The notes under the pieces are model-generated. The model saw nothing but the letters and a program-made list of their open reading frames with translations, was not told the origin of the DNA and did no database searches. The translations under genes and the position numbers were made by a program. 64,000 nucleotides of DNA from positions 23,921,739 to 23,985,738 of the forward strand of contig OZ023267.1 of the NCBI GenBank assembly GCA_964006375.1. The letters run 5' to 3'. Below are positions 11,872 to 20,885 of this stretch, in pieces; the stretch's first letter is position 1, and each line of letters starts with the position of its first letter. The DNA is from Tillus elongatus (Eukaryota; Arthropoda; Insecta; Coleoptera; Cleridae).

Positions 11872-11910
11872 GGTACATGCCTTCTTATTTATCACGATGT
11901 CTGGCTGTCT

Positions 11911-12105
11911 TGTTAGACAGCTGTGTTAGACAGCTGTGTTAGACAGCTGTGTTAGACAGCTGTGTTAGACAGCTGTGTTAGACAGCTGTGTTAGACAGCT
12001 GTGTTAGACAGCTGTGTTAGACAGCTGTATGACAGCTGTATGACAGCTGTGTTAGACACTTGTATGACATCTGTGTTAGACACCTGTGTTAGACAGCTGA
12101 CTGTC
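11911..12105. promoter_or_regulatory. 13-bp minisatellite of E-box (CANNTG) sites
   Basis: The unit ACAGCTGTGTTAG repeats with a 13-bp period from 11918, with two 11-bp variants. CAGCTG occurs 12 times (11918 to 12094), and three variant units still read CACTTG, CATCTG or CACCTG, so every unit keeps a CANNTG. It lies directly upstream of the DUF8207-like gene and downstream of the ATPase stop. Confidence 0.5.
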
Positions 12106-12122
12106 CTGTCTATCATCGTTTG

Positions 12123-12818
12123 TTAGAATAATATATATCTATCGAATCCTTTTCTATATCGACCTTTGTGTACATCGTTTTCCTTCACAATCACCAACAC
12201 ACCATACTTATTATCTTTCCAGCATTGGTGGCAGATAGTTTTAAATTGTTTAAAGTCCATATCGGTGGTCACATGATCGTCGTACACATGTTTTAAATTG
12301 GTTTCATCTTGCTTGAATAACACAATAACATTGGTGTTGTCACGTACCAGATGTTTGGGTATTCGTGTATATGTTTGACAGAGATAGAATGAATCAATAT
12401 TCTTATGTCTGCCCATACTGAAGTATGCTCTTATTTTATCTTGTTTGTCACAAGCTACATCATCAAATATAAACACAGAGTTGTCCTTGGCATCTTCCGG
12501 ATCTAATATTTCATCGTTTTCTCGATAAGGATAGTAACCAACACCTTTTGTGGCATTCATCACCTCCTTTAACATCTTGTATTTCGGTTGATACAGAGAC
12601 TTTGAATACACATACACGTTATCAAATTTTAAACCGTTTGCTTCAAACAACAAACTCAGCATGACATTAGTTTTACCACACCCACTGGGACCACATATGA
12701 TACAGCGAACGGTGTTTGGAAAGAGAGGACCATGCCTCAGTTGTTGTTGAGCTGTGTCCGTAACAACATCGTCTATATTTGTAATGGGTAAGGCAGAAGC
12801 GTGTTTGCTGGTACGCAT
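12123..12818 (-). CDS. A32/FtsK-type DNA packaging ATPase
   Basis: A 231-aa ATPase that would pump DNA into capsids. Walker A is GPSGCGKT (43-50), Walker B is SVFIFDD (114-120), and the sensor strand with glutamine is SFYLCQTYTRIP (143-154). Order and spacing fit the A32 group of the FtsK/HerA superfamily found in Polintons, virophages and NCLDV. The length is normal and the frame unbroken, starting MRTSKHASALP. It reads leftward, divergent from the core-protein gene, with a 158-bp shared promoter region. Together with the protease and capsid genes it completes the virion-assembly module. The catalytic residues look intact, so an active product is plausible. Confidence 0.5.
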   Translation of the reverse strand: MRTSKHASALPITNIDDVVTDTAQQQLRHGPLFPNTVRCIICGPSGCGKTNVMLSLLFEANGLKFDNVYVYSKSLYQPKYKMLKEVMNATKGVGYYPYRENDEILDPEDAKDNSVFIFDDVACDKQDKIRAYFSMGRHKNIDSFYLCQTYTRIPKHLVRDNTNVIVLFKQDETNLKHVYDDHVTTDMDFKQFKTICHQCWKDNKYGVLVIVKENDVHKGRYRKGFDRYILF

Positions 12819-12854
12819 CTTAACTTAAACTAAACTATATTTTATTTGGGTGTG

Positions 12855-12889
12855 TATATATATGAATGCAAGTGAGACACCCAGTCAGT
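12855..12889 (+). promoter_or_regulatory. TATA box and initiator for rightward genes
   Basis: TATATATA at 12855-12862 is followed by TCAGTA at 12885, with its A (12887) 32 bp after the TATA start. This is arthropod Pol II core promoter spacing, about 90 bp before the core-protein ATG. A second Inr-like TCAGTC lies at 13868-13873, right before the penton ATG. Confidence 0.5.
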
Positions 12890-12976
12890 ATGCATGTTGG
12901 TGTCACAGAGTGAGGGCTGTTATTAACAAAGACAGATACAGGTTTTGCTGAAACGTTGCGGGGCGTTACAAACACC

Positions 12977-13489
12977 ATGAAAGTTAACAGAAAACTTAAT
13001 GAGGGGTTTTATGTAATCAACTCGAAGCCAAAGAAGAAGGTTCCCTTTAAAAACATACTAAGTCTGATTGAGGAAGTTATAAAAGATAGAAATCTTATTC
13101 CAACAGCGAACGCCGTATTTGATATAGCTCATACAATCGTTAGAAACATTGGTGGGCGTAAGAATGTGCAGAAACCTCGAGTTATTCCAATACCTAAAAG
13201 TGGAGGCTTCCTTCCGCTGTTGCCTCTGATATTTGGTGGGCTGTCAGCACTAGGAGCTCTGGGTGGTGGTGCTGCAGGTATTGCCAAAGCCGTGAACGAT
13301 GCCAAGTCTGCGAAACAGAAACTAGAGGAGGAAGAACGGCACAACAAAACAATGGAAGCCATCGCGATGGGTAGGAGAGGGAGTGGCTTGAAATTTAAGC
13401 CAAAATGCAAGAGACTGGGCACAGGCATGTATCTCAAGAAACAGCGCTCCGGTTATGGGTTGTATCTGCAGAAACCAAAAAACGAGTAA
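12977..13489 (+). CDS. Small basic core / membrane-active-like protein
   Basis: A 170-aa basic protein at the position occupied in Polintons and adintoviruses by adenovirus pVI/pX-like proteins. The ATG at 12977 gives MKVNRKLNEGFYVINSK; a TTG 21 bp upstream is less likely. Residues 20-56 form a basic amphipathic region. 70-75 is a proline-rich hinge (IPIPKS). 76-106 is hydrophobic and glycine/alanine-rich (GGFLPLLPLIFGGLSALGAL), like a membrane-inserting segment. 107-130 is a charged helix. The tail repeats GxGMYLKK and GYGLYLQKP, a repeated Gly-Tyr-Leu motif. It overlaps the protease frame by 85 bp. A membrane-disrupting or DNA-condensing virion role is inferred from composition and context. 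Confidence 0.5.
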   Translation: MKVNRKLNEGFYVINSKPKKKVPFKNILSLIEEVIKDRNLIPTANAVFDIAHTIVRNIGGRKNVQKPRVIPIPKSGGFLPLLPLIFGGLSALGALGGGAAGIAKAVNDAKSAKQKLEEEERHNKTMEAIAMGRRGSGLKFKPKCKRLGTGMYLKKQRSGYGLYLQKPKNE

Positions 13490-13857
13490 GATGTTTACCA
13501 GCAAGACCTCTAACAAATGAAGACCTTGTGAAATTTGCTGGTAAAATGAAAATTCCATATTTTAGAGGTGTATACATGCGAGATACTTTGCCATCGAATG
13601 GGCCACGCAAGAATGAATCACTTATCATGAATTTGCAAACAAACAAGGAACCTGGCAGTCATTGGGTTGCAGTTAAGAAACGTGGTGACACAGCCGTGTA
13701 CTTTGACTCATATGGAAACTTGAAACCACCAGTTGAGCTGCAGCGTTACCTTAAAAACTCTACTTTAATGTACAATCATGATGTGTATCAGAAATATAAT
13801 ACTTATAATTGTGGTCACTTATGTTTAAAATTTTTAAATAAAAGCCTTAAACAGTAG
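13405..13857 (+). CDS. Adenain-like cysteine protease (maturation protease)
   Basis: A cysteine protease of the adenain/Ulp1 fold that trims capsid and core proteins during virion maturation. In the 150-aa frame from the ATG at 13405 the catalytic set is H86 (PGSHWVAV), D101 (VYFDSYG), Q129 (YQKYN) and C136 (YNCGHLCLKFL), in adenain order. The N-terminal family segment LTNEDLVKFAGKMKIPYFRG is at 36-55. Residues 1-28 only shadow the C-terminus of the overlapping core-protein gene, so they are probably not native. No ATG lies between 13405 and the Met codon at 13546, which would remove part of the conserved segment. Either the true start codon was lost, a non-AUG start is used, or the long form is made. 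The active site is complete. Confidence 0.5.
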   Translation: MQETGHRHVSQETALRLWVVSAETKKRVRCLPARPLTNEDLVKFAGKMKIPYFRGVYMRDTLPSNGPRKNESLIMNLQTNKEPGSHWVAVKKRGDTAVYFDSYGNLKPPVELQRYLKNSTLMYNHDVYQKYNTYNCGHLCLKFLNKSLKQ

Positions 13858-13873
13858 CCTGTGTGTATCAGTC

Positions 13874-14584
13874 ATGGCGCACACCTTTGTGTTGAAAGAC
13901 CGCAGCTCCCATCTGTCGTCAGACTACCATCCACCAATTGTTTTGGATGGTAATTATGCTGTTGCCTTGATAGGCTTTCACACCTACAACAACATACCCA
14001 ACATCTATGAAGGTAAAAACAAATTTCATGTAAAAGAAGGAACCGGTTGGCGAACCATCACGATACCCACCGGTGCTTATGAAATAACACACTTGGAAGA
14101 GTTACTTCAAAATGAACTTGTTGGTGCTACAGCAACACACGAACAAAAGCAACAGGCTCTGCTTCTGAGACCTAATCCGAACACCATCAAATGTAGACTA
14201 AAGTGTTATACAAATGTCAGTTTTGAATTTGATGGTTCGATTGGGCGAATGTTGGGCTTTTCAAAACAAGTTCTTCAGCCGGACACCTTTTATGAATCTG
14301 ATTTACCTGTTGATATAGTGGATGTTAGACAGATTCGCATCGAAACCAATATTGTGTCTGGTTCCTATTATAACGGACAACCCTCACATACGCTGTATGA
14401 GTTTGCTCCGATGGTTGATCCTGGCTACGCAATCGACATAGAACCTAACAATTTAATTTACTTGCCGGTGAACAAGCAAGAGATTTCCAATATAAGCATC
14501 GACATCGTCGACCAAGATTCAGTTCCTGTCAACTTTCAAGGTGAAGAGGTGTCTGTTCGCTTAAAACTTATAAAAGTTGCTTAG
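13874..14584 (+). CDS. Penton-like minor capsid protein
   Basis: A 236-aa protein of the single-jelly-roll minor capsid family of Polintons, which forms the pentamers at icosahedral vertices. It starts MAHTFVLKDRSSHLSSDYHP. Family blocks in order are LDGNYAVALIGFHTYNNIPN (24-43), ITIPTGAYEI, IGRMLGFS, VRQIRIETNIVSGSYYNGQP, HTLYEFAPMVDPGYAIDIEP, IYLPVN and the last strand EEVSVRLKLI. The predominance of beta-strand-like alternation fits a jelly roll. It begins 16 bp after the protease stop and ends 1 bp before the ATG of a 53-aa ORF. The length is normal and there is no lesion. The assignment rests on family pattern and position, not on a structure comparison. Confidence 0.5.
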   Translation: MAHTFVLKDRSSHLSSDYHPPIVLDGNYAVALIGFHTYNNIPNIYEGKNKFHVKEGTGWRTITIPTGAYEITHLEELLQNELVGATATHEQKQQALLLRPNPNTIKCRLKCYTNVSFEFDGSIGRMLGFSKQVLQPDTFYESDLPVDIVDVRQIRIETNIVSGSYYNGQPSHTLYEFAPMVDPGYAIDIEPNNLIYLPVNKQEISNISIDIVDQDSVPVNFQGEEVSVRLKLIKVA

Positions 14585-14585
14585 T

Positions 14586-14747
14586 ATGTTGGTCTTCAAG
14601 GATATAAAATCAAGTGCATCTACCACATCAAATTCAGTTGAGTCAGACACGTCAAAGGGTACGCTTCGTCCCGATAATATTGAGTTCCTGCAAAGCCTGG
14701 GTTATCATGTCGTCAAAACTAGAAATATTCAAAGAACCCGTGTTTGA
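14586..14747 (+). CDS. Small 53-aa ORF between the capsid genes
   Basis: Starts MLVFKDIKSSASTTSNS, has a Ser/Thr-rich, acidic middle, and then LRPDNIEFLQSLGYHVV. The ATG comes one base after the penton stop (TAG-T-ATG), and the last 41 bp overlap the start of the major-capsid-like gene in another frame. The composition and the ordered C-terminal half look coding, and similar short peptides with an x-x-N-I-x-F-L-x-S-L-G core occur in related elements as I recall them. The function is unknown, and it may be a reinitiation relay or a small virion peptide. Confidence 0.5.
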   Translation: MLVFKDIKSSASTTSNSVESDTSKGTLRPDNIEFLQSLGYHVVKTRNIQRTRV

Positions 14748-15912
14748 TGATGGCATCGATCGAGAAGAGCTGCGTTCTTACTATTCACCAACTAAATCGT
14801 TTGGTAACAGCGATGAAATTGAAATAGCCATCAACCAACAAGATGCGTTCGTATGTCTGGCCGAGTCAGCTCTAATAATCGAAGGTGCTCTGGAACCTGT
14901 AGCAATCCAAAATGCCACTGGTGCTTGTTATCTGTCAAATAATGGAGGAGCAGCTCTGTTTGAATCAATGACCTATGAGTTAAATAACAAGGAAGTGGAA
15001 CGAGTGCGAGACCCATACACCACAACCATCATCAAAAGTCTGCTATCGTTCAGTAAGAATGAAGCCCAATCTCTTAGCAACGCCGGTCTGAATGTGTCGT
15101 CGGAGCACATCACCTTAAATGATAACAAGTTTCACATGCTCATACCTGTCTGGTTCCTCTTCAGTTTCTTTCATCATTTCAAAGGAGTTCTCTGTGGCAA
15201 ACATACTTTCCGCTTTACAAGAAGTCGAAACGATTCCAACGGCTATTACAGCACAGGTACGGCACGAGCAAAAATTACCGTAACCAATATGTTTTTAAAG
15301 GTAAAACATGTATTTCCCAATGATAAAATGAAATTGGAACTGATGGATAAAATAGCCAAAGACACCTCTATATTTCTCGCATACCGCAAATGGGACATAT
15401 ATGAGTTACCAGCACTCAGAGATATCAACAGAGATGTGTGGGCTGTTAAAACTGCAACCAACTTGGAAAGACCTCGATATGTGATTATAGCATTTCAAAC
15501 AGATCGTAAGGATAACGTGAAGAAGAGGTCAGACTATTTCGATAACATTGGTATGTTGGACCTCAGAGTGTTTCTAAATTCAGAATGCTACCCTTATGAA
15601 TCTATGAATATGGATTTTGAGAAATCGAAATATGCAGAAGCCTATAACATGTATACAGATTTTCAAAAAAACTTCTGTTATAAAAACATGTCGGAGCCTA
15701 TCTTGAATTATGACGAGTTTAAAGACAGAGCTCTATTTGTGATTGACTGTCAGTACCAGAACGAGTCAATCAAGTCTTCAACGGTGGACATTAAGGTGGA
15801 GTTCATGAGTCACGCCAACTTCCCAAAAAATACTCGTGTTTATTGTTTGGTTATTCATGACAGTGTAATGGAATATAAACCTCTAACGGGTATCGTTAGA
15901 GCCATTATGTAA
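14707..15912 (+). CDS. Major-capsid-like protein
   Basis: A 401-aa protein that I assign as the major capsid protein of this Polinton type. The ATG at 14707 (MSSKLEIFKEPVFDDGI) is chosen over a GTG at 14614, which would add 31 residues without family character. An N-terminal strand block IEIAINQQDAFVCLAESALI is followed by the signature GGAALFESMTYELNNKEVER (80-99) and the downstream TTTIIKSLLSFS. The middle contains PVWFLFSFFHHFKGVLCGKH, and the C-terminal half has DVWAVKTATNLERPRYVIIA and FKDRALFVIDCQYQNESI. Related insect-element proteins share the LF-x-x-x-x-YELN-x-x-E core. It is shorter than classic Polinton double-jelly-roll hexons (about 600 aa), so identity as hexon is probable, not certain. 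The frame is unbroken and AATAAA follows at 15973. Confidence 0.5.
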   Translation: MSSKLEIFKEPVFDDGIDREELRSYYSPTKSFGNSDEIEIAINQQDAFVCLAESALIIEGALEPVAIQNATGACYLSNNGGAALFESMTYELNNKEVERVRDPYTTTIIKSLLSFSKNEAQSLSNAGLNVSSEHITLNDNKFHMLIPVWFLFSFFHHFKGVLCGKHTFRFTRSRNDSNGYYSTGTARAKITVTNMFLKVKHVFPNDKMKLELMDKIAKDTSIFLAYRKWDIYELPALRDINRDVWAVKTATNLERPRYVIIAFQTDRKDNVKKRSDYFDNIGMLDLRVFLNSECYPYESMNMDFEKSKYAEAYNMYTDFQKNFCYKNMSEPILNYDEFKDRALFVIDCQYQNESIKSSTVDIKVEFMSHANFPKNTRVYCLVIHDSVMEYKPLTGIVRAIM

Positions 15913-16486
15913 TAATAGTATGTCATTTATGTATGTCATTTATGTATCAATATGTACAACTTAATTAATCCTAATAAATTTTTATTGTATGTAAATCAGT
16001 TGTTTTATTTTTATTTTGTTGCATTTTTATTAACCCCTTTCTGTAAGGTTAACAACTGTAAAAAACGTTGTTTATCCTTTGTAAGACCCCCTCTCTCTTA
16101 CATCAGTTTGTTTCCTCAATACAAGAGAGAGAGACACTTGTTCAGTATGTGTTAAGTCGTGAAACAAGGATGACGTCTCTTGCTGTATGTAAGTACACTC
16201 TTCTTATTATGTCTGTTTGTATTCAAATAACAAATACAAACATAACCTTACTAACAATTGGATGGCAGGGTAATCAGCCTGTACAAGAGAGTGTGTGTTG
16301 GTTTTAGGTGTTAATACAGCTTGTTCTAACTTACTTAAATATTATATTTCTTCTGTTCAACAAGACGATTATTTTGATGTGTCACACATGTATGTAGCTC
16401 TAAGAATAGCTATACCGGAAGTGTCTACCGGAAGTAACATTTTTATTGAATATGCTTATAGAGTTTGCTTTGCTGAACAGCGTGTA
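15913..16486. other. Polinton 3' non-coding segment
   Basis: It holds the poly(A) signal of the capsid gene and an inverted CTCTCTCTTAC/CAAGAGAGAG pair (about 16090-16136). Short frames such as 16295-16528 lack motifs and run into the tandem repeat, so they are not called as genes. Confidence 0.5.
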
Positions 16487-17817
16487 TGTATTGGTTCTAT
16501 CGTACATCTCACGGATCTTCCGCGATAAGGGTTTGAAGTTTTTTTATCTCAGTTTCTTGTAGAGCTTGTTACGAAACATACATTTTTGAAGATAGTTCCT
16601 TTCTATCACTTTCCATTGAAAAGATATAACGATTTAAAGTTTTGACCGGAAGTGGCCATTTTATTGTATATTCCACTTTGATTTGGCCTCCTTAACACCG
16701 TGCATATGTTGGTTCTATCGTACATCTCACGGATGTTCCGCGATAAGGGTTTAAAGTTTTTTATCTCAGTTTCTTGTAGATCTTGTTACGAAACATACAT
16801 TTTTAAAGTCGGTTCCTTTCTATCACTTGTCGTTGAAAAGATACAAGGATTTAAAGTTTAGACCGGAAGTGGCCATTTTATTGTATATTCCAATTTGATT
16901 TGGCCTCCTTAACACCGTGCATGTGTTGGTTCTCTCGTACATCTCACGGATCTTCCGCGATAAGGGTTTAAAGTTTTTTATCTCATTTTCTTGTAGACCT
17001 TGTTACGAAACATACATTTTTGAAGTCGGTTCCTTTCTATCACTTTCCGTTGAAAAGATATAACGATTTAAAGTTTAGACCGGAAGTGGCCATTTTATTG
17101 TATATTCCAATTTGATTTGGCCTCCTTAACACCGTGCATGTGTTGGTTCCAGCGTACATCTCACGGATCTTCCGCGATAAGGGTTTAAAGTTTTTTATCT
17201 CATTTTCTTGTAGAGCTTGTTATGAAACATACATTTTTGAAGTCAGTTCATTTCTATCACTTGTCGTTGAAAAGATACAAGGATTTAAAGTTTAGACCGG
17301 AAGTGGCCATTTTATTGTATATTCCAATTTGATTTGGCCTCCTTAACACCGTGCATGTGTTGGTTATCTCGTACATCTCACGGATCTTCCGCGATAAGGG
17401 TTTAAAGTTTTTTATCTCGGTTTCTTGTAGACCTTGTTATGAAACGATATATTTTTAAAGTCAGTTCCTTTCTATCACTTGTCCTTCAAAAGATACAAGG
17501 ATTTAAAGTTTAGACCGGAAGTGGTCATTTTATTGTATATTCCAATTTGATTTGGCCTCCTTAACACCGTGCATGTGTTGGTTCCAGCGTACATCTCACG
17601 GATCTTCCGCGATAAGGGTTTAAAGTTTTTTATCTCATTTTCTTGTAGACCTTGTTACGAAACATACATTTTTGAAGTCAGTTCCTTTCTATCACTTGTC
17701 CTTCAAAAGATATAACGATTTAAAGTTTAGACCGGAAGTGGCCATTTTATTGTATATTCCAATTTGATTTGGCCTCCTTAACACCGTGCATGTATTGGTT
17801 CCATCGTACATCTCACG
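16487..17817. repeat. Six tandem copies of a 217-218-bp unit
   Basis: The phrase CATCTCACGG recurs at 16505, 16723, 16940, 17157, 17374, 17592 and 17809 (spacing 217-218). Each unit contains TTCCGCGATAAGGGTTTAAA, TAGACCGGAAGTGGCCATTT, and TTTGATTTGGCCTCCTTAAC. ACCGGAAGT is the ETS-factor consensus and the adjoining AAAATGGCC (reverse strand) resembles a YY1 site. Copies are over about 90% alike. It lies between the capsid gene and the right arm. Confidence 0.5.
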
Positions 17818-17837
17818 GTTGAACCTGTTGTCTATTT

Positions 17838-18811
17838 TGTTTCTGAACTTCCTTCTTTTGTTTTGCCAGCGACCTCTGTGTGTTATTTTTAGAACCTACC
17901 CATATAACAATTGTGACGTTCTAGTCTGTCTAATATTAAACATATTAATTATTATGTCTTATGTCTACACTCTCATTTGTCGGCTAGGTTGGAGTGACGT
18001 ATCTTTAAATAAGTCTTCAACCATCCTTGCACCATCTTTATCAACGAAAGCCGCCATTTTTTATAATGTCAGCTTAAGGTATCACAGGCTTCCATCTTTC
18101 ATTCCGCCATTTTCCTCCGTTTTGGTTCAGCCTCTAATATTAAACATTATTTTGTAAATCATCCATTTGTCTAATAATAAACTTTAATTATGTTACATGT
18201 ATGGTTTGTTTGTAGTCGTATATATATATACCAACCTAAAACAATAAATTAATAAGCGTCTGCTTAGCTCAACGGGTAGCATCGTTGCCTCCCATCTGAA
18301 TGCCCCGGGTTCGAAACTCACCTGCACCAAATGGTTTTTTTCAAAATATAATAATTTGAAGTAATAGGTTAGACACTTTTGAAATGTTTGCATGTGACTG
18401 TCTGGCCCAAGTCGTGTGACGTCACAGTTTCCTAGACAGGCCAATGACCTTAGAATGCAGAATAACACGGATGTGACTGTCTGGCCCAGGGCGTGGCTGG
18501 GCGCCGGCGCCGGGGCTTGGCGCCGGGGGCCGGGGCGTGGCTAGGCGCCGGGGCCGGGGCAGGCGCCGGGGCAGGCGCCAGTGCAGGCGCCGGCGCCAGG
18601 GCGTGGCTAGGCGCCGGCGCCGGGGCTGGCGCCAGGGCGTGGCGCCGGCGCCAGGGCAGGCGCCAGGGCAGGCGCCAGGGCGTGGCTAGGCGCCAGGGCG
18701 TGGCGCCGGCGCCAGGGCAGGCGCCAGGGCGTGGCGCCAGGGCGTGGCGCCGGCGCCGTGACGTCACTTCCTGTGACGTCACTGTCTGCTCAAAGTGCCG
18801 CATTACCTACT
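17838..18811 (-). repeat. Polinton right terminal inverted arm
   Basis: About 974 bp, inverse of 7853-8591. TGACGTCA sites are at 18417, 18759 and 18774. The GGCGCC block is expanded to about 280 bp (18480-18760), and about 110 bp near 17890-18000 is missing on the left. The arm ends CATTACCTACT before the duplicated aacgat. Confidence 0.5.
18256..18329 (+). other. tRNA-like segment in right arm
   Basis: The mirror copy of 8195-8268, reading GCGTCTGCTTAGCTCAACGG ... CCCGGGTTCGAAACTC ... CACCA. It has A-box-like and B-box-like words, and the stems are poorly paired. One base in the A-box differs between arms (CTCAAC here, CTTAAC in the left). Confidence 0.5.
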
Positions 18812-18817
18812 AACGAT

Positions 18818-19690
<873 letters not shown>

Positions 19691-19696
19691 CAAGAA

Positions 19697-19996
19697 TTAC
19701 AAATGAGCTAAATGACTGTTGCAAACGTTTGGCATTTTAGCTGGGGTGACGCAAACGCAAAGTAGGCCGCGCTTATTGGTCCACTGATTACTCTGATATT
19801 GTATAAACATCGGAAAGCGATCAAGGGCGTTGAAATGTCCTTTTTTATAATCTCTAGGCTGCCAATCAAGCACACCAACTTCTGTATACCCAGTAGGTAC
19901 GTACATTTTTCTTTGGTTGCTAGAGAGCATTGAAGTGTTTTGTAGTAGTTGGCTAATAATATGTGACGGTGTTGTGTGCGTGTGTTGAAATGGCAA
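19697..19996 (-). CDS. Unrecognised open frame, possibly an exon or relic
   Basis: A 99-codon open frame. From the internal Met (MLSSNQRKMYVPTGYTEV) it reads GVLDWQPRDYKKGHFNALDR and FPMFIQYQSNQWTNKRGLLC, a composition more protein-like than its neighbours (balanced, few repeats). I do not recognise a family. No frame continues it on either side, so it would be a single exon, a truncated gene or chance. Nothing nearby explains it. Confidence 0.5.
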   Translation of the reverse strand: MPFQHTHTTPSHIISQLLQNTSMLSSNQRKMYVPTGYTEVGVLDWQPRDYKKGHFNALDRFPMFIQYQSNQWTNKRGLLCVCVTPAKMPNVCNSHLAHL

Positions 19997-20420
19997 TTAT
20001 TTTTATTAAGAAGCGTTAAACCAAGTTATCTTTATTGCTACTGGAATAGCAATTCTATTAATATGCCCGTGTTATATTCGTTTTTCATAATTAATTAACT
20101 TCAGAACTAATATTGACGAATTTTGATGGAAAAATTACTAATGTAAAAATTCTGGCGGCGCAGCAAGTGCGTTATGGTAGTGAATTTTCATAAGAATAAC
20201 ATATCATGTTTTAGCCTTATGTTAAAAGTTATAAAACCTTACTTTATTTAATTAGGAGGAGTAAAAAAGAATGGCAAGCAAAAGCATGAGCTCTAATATA
20301 AATATTTATACAGTCATTTGGATACAAAACTCAAACAATACAATTGATAAACAGGAAATATACTCAACCGAAAATACACCAGAAAGCTGAACATAACAAA
20401 AAAATTCCCGTGGTTCATGC
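19997..20420. other. One family end, no gene
   Basis: A family end lies at 20155-20200 (GCGCAGCAAGTGCGTTATGG). Otherwise unassigned. Confidence 0.5.
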
Positions 20421-20885
20421 ATTGCGGGTGATTGTATGCATGCAGAAGAGGAAGAAGAACCCCCAGGAGGAAGAGAGTTTCTGCCCCCTCACCCATAAAC
20501 ACGGAGGGTTCTCCTTCCCCTTGTGCATGCATACAAATACCTTCGAAGCATAAAGCACAAGAAAAATTTCTTGGGGGCCCTGGGCGAATATGCGTATTGT
20601 GCGGGGTAGGCAGGGTTTAAAAGGAGGTATTGCTGTAAAATGTGAAAAATGCCTCTTTTTAAAGTCCAACTAATTGACTTTTTAGCATTTTCGCTCATAT
20701 TTCCTCCCCGCCCAGCACCCCTTTTCATTCTTTGTCCCTTACCTTTCTTGGGGGTTTGCAACAAATTTGCCTTGTGGCTTGTGCATCCAAGGAGGCTTCT
20801 AAGCATGTTTCTGAAAAAAACATCTAAAAACCCTCCGTGCAGTAAACTGTTTATTTACCGAAATTACATGCCACTTCGTCGCCTA
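20420..20885. repeat. Dispersed repeat S1, copy 1
   Basis: Shares CCTTCGAAGCATAAAGCACA, AAGAAAAATTTCTTG, GGGGTAGGCAGGGTTTA and AGGCATGTTTCTGAAAAAAA-like blocks in the same order with 28780-29040. Open frames on both strands are by-products of G/A-rich sequence. The class is unknown. Confidence 0.5.

Larger units (their letters stand above)
7853..18811 (+). mobile_element. Polinton/Maverick-type element, no polymerase or integrase core
   Basis: The element is 10,959 bp, starts AGTAGGTAATGCGG and ends CCGCATTACCTACT, and is flanked by the perfect 6-bp duplication aacgat (7847-7852 and 18812-18817). AG...CT ends and 6-bp duplications are the known signature of Polintons. Its genes are KilA-N, a chromodomain mini-protein, a fibre-like protein, a DUF8207-like protein, A32 packaging ATPase, a core/membrane-active-like protein, adenain-like protease, penton-like protein, a 53-aa ORF and a major-capsid-like protein. 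All have long open frames. Family-typical protein-primed PolB and the retroviral-type integrase catalytic core are not found on either strand, and typical family members are 15-20 kb. I infer a derivative that keeps virion assembly genes and depends on another element or virus for replication and insertion. Confidence 0.5.

Noticed and set aside
11393..11929. 178-codon plus-strand frame opposite the DUF8207-like gene
   Set aside because: Serine/cysteine-rich antisense shadow; the minus-strand protein has family motifs.
16295..16528. 77-codon frame at the start of the 217-bp repeats
   Set aside because: Starts with a non-ATG codon and ends in the repeat; no motif.
16487..17817. Possible centromeric-type satellite
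   Set aside because: Only six units, confined inside the Polinton between its capsid gene and right arm.
18450..18813. Ala/Pro/Gly-rich frames on both strands of the GC block
   Set aside because: By-products of GGCGCC repeats in the Polinton arm; the left arm gives different frames.
20420..20885. Overlapping frames of 60-105 codons on both strands
   Set aside because: All share a repeat present at 28.8 kb with disrupted frames; no family recognised.
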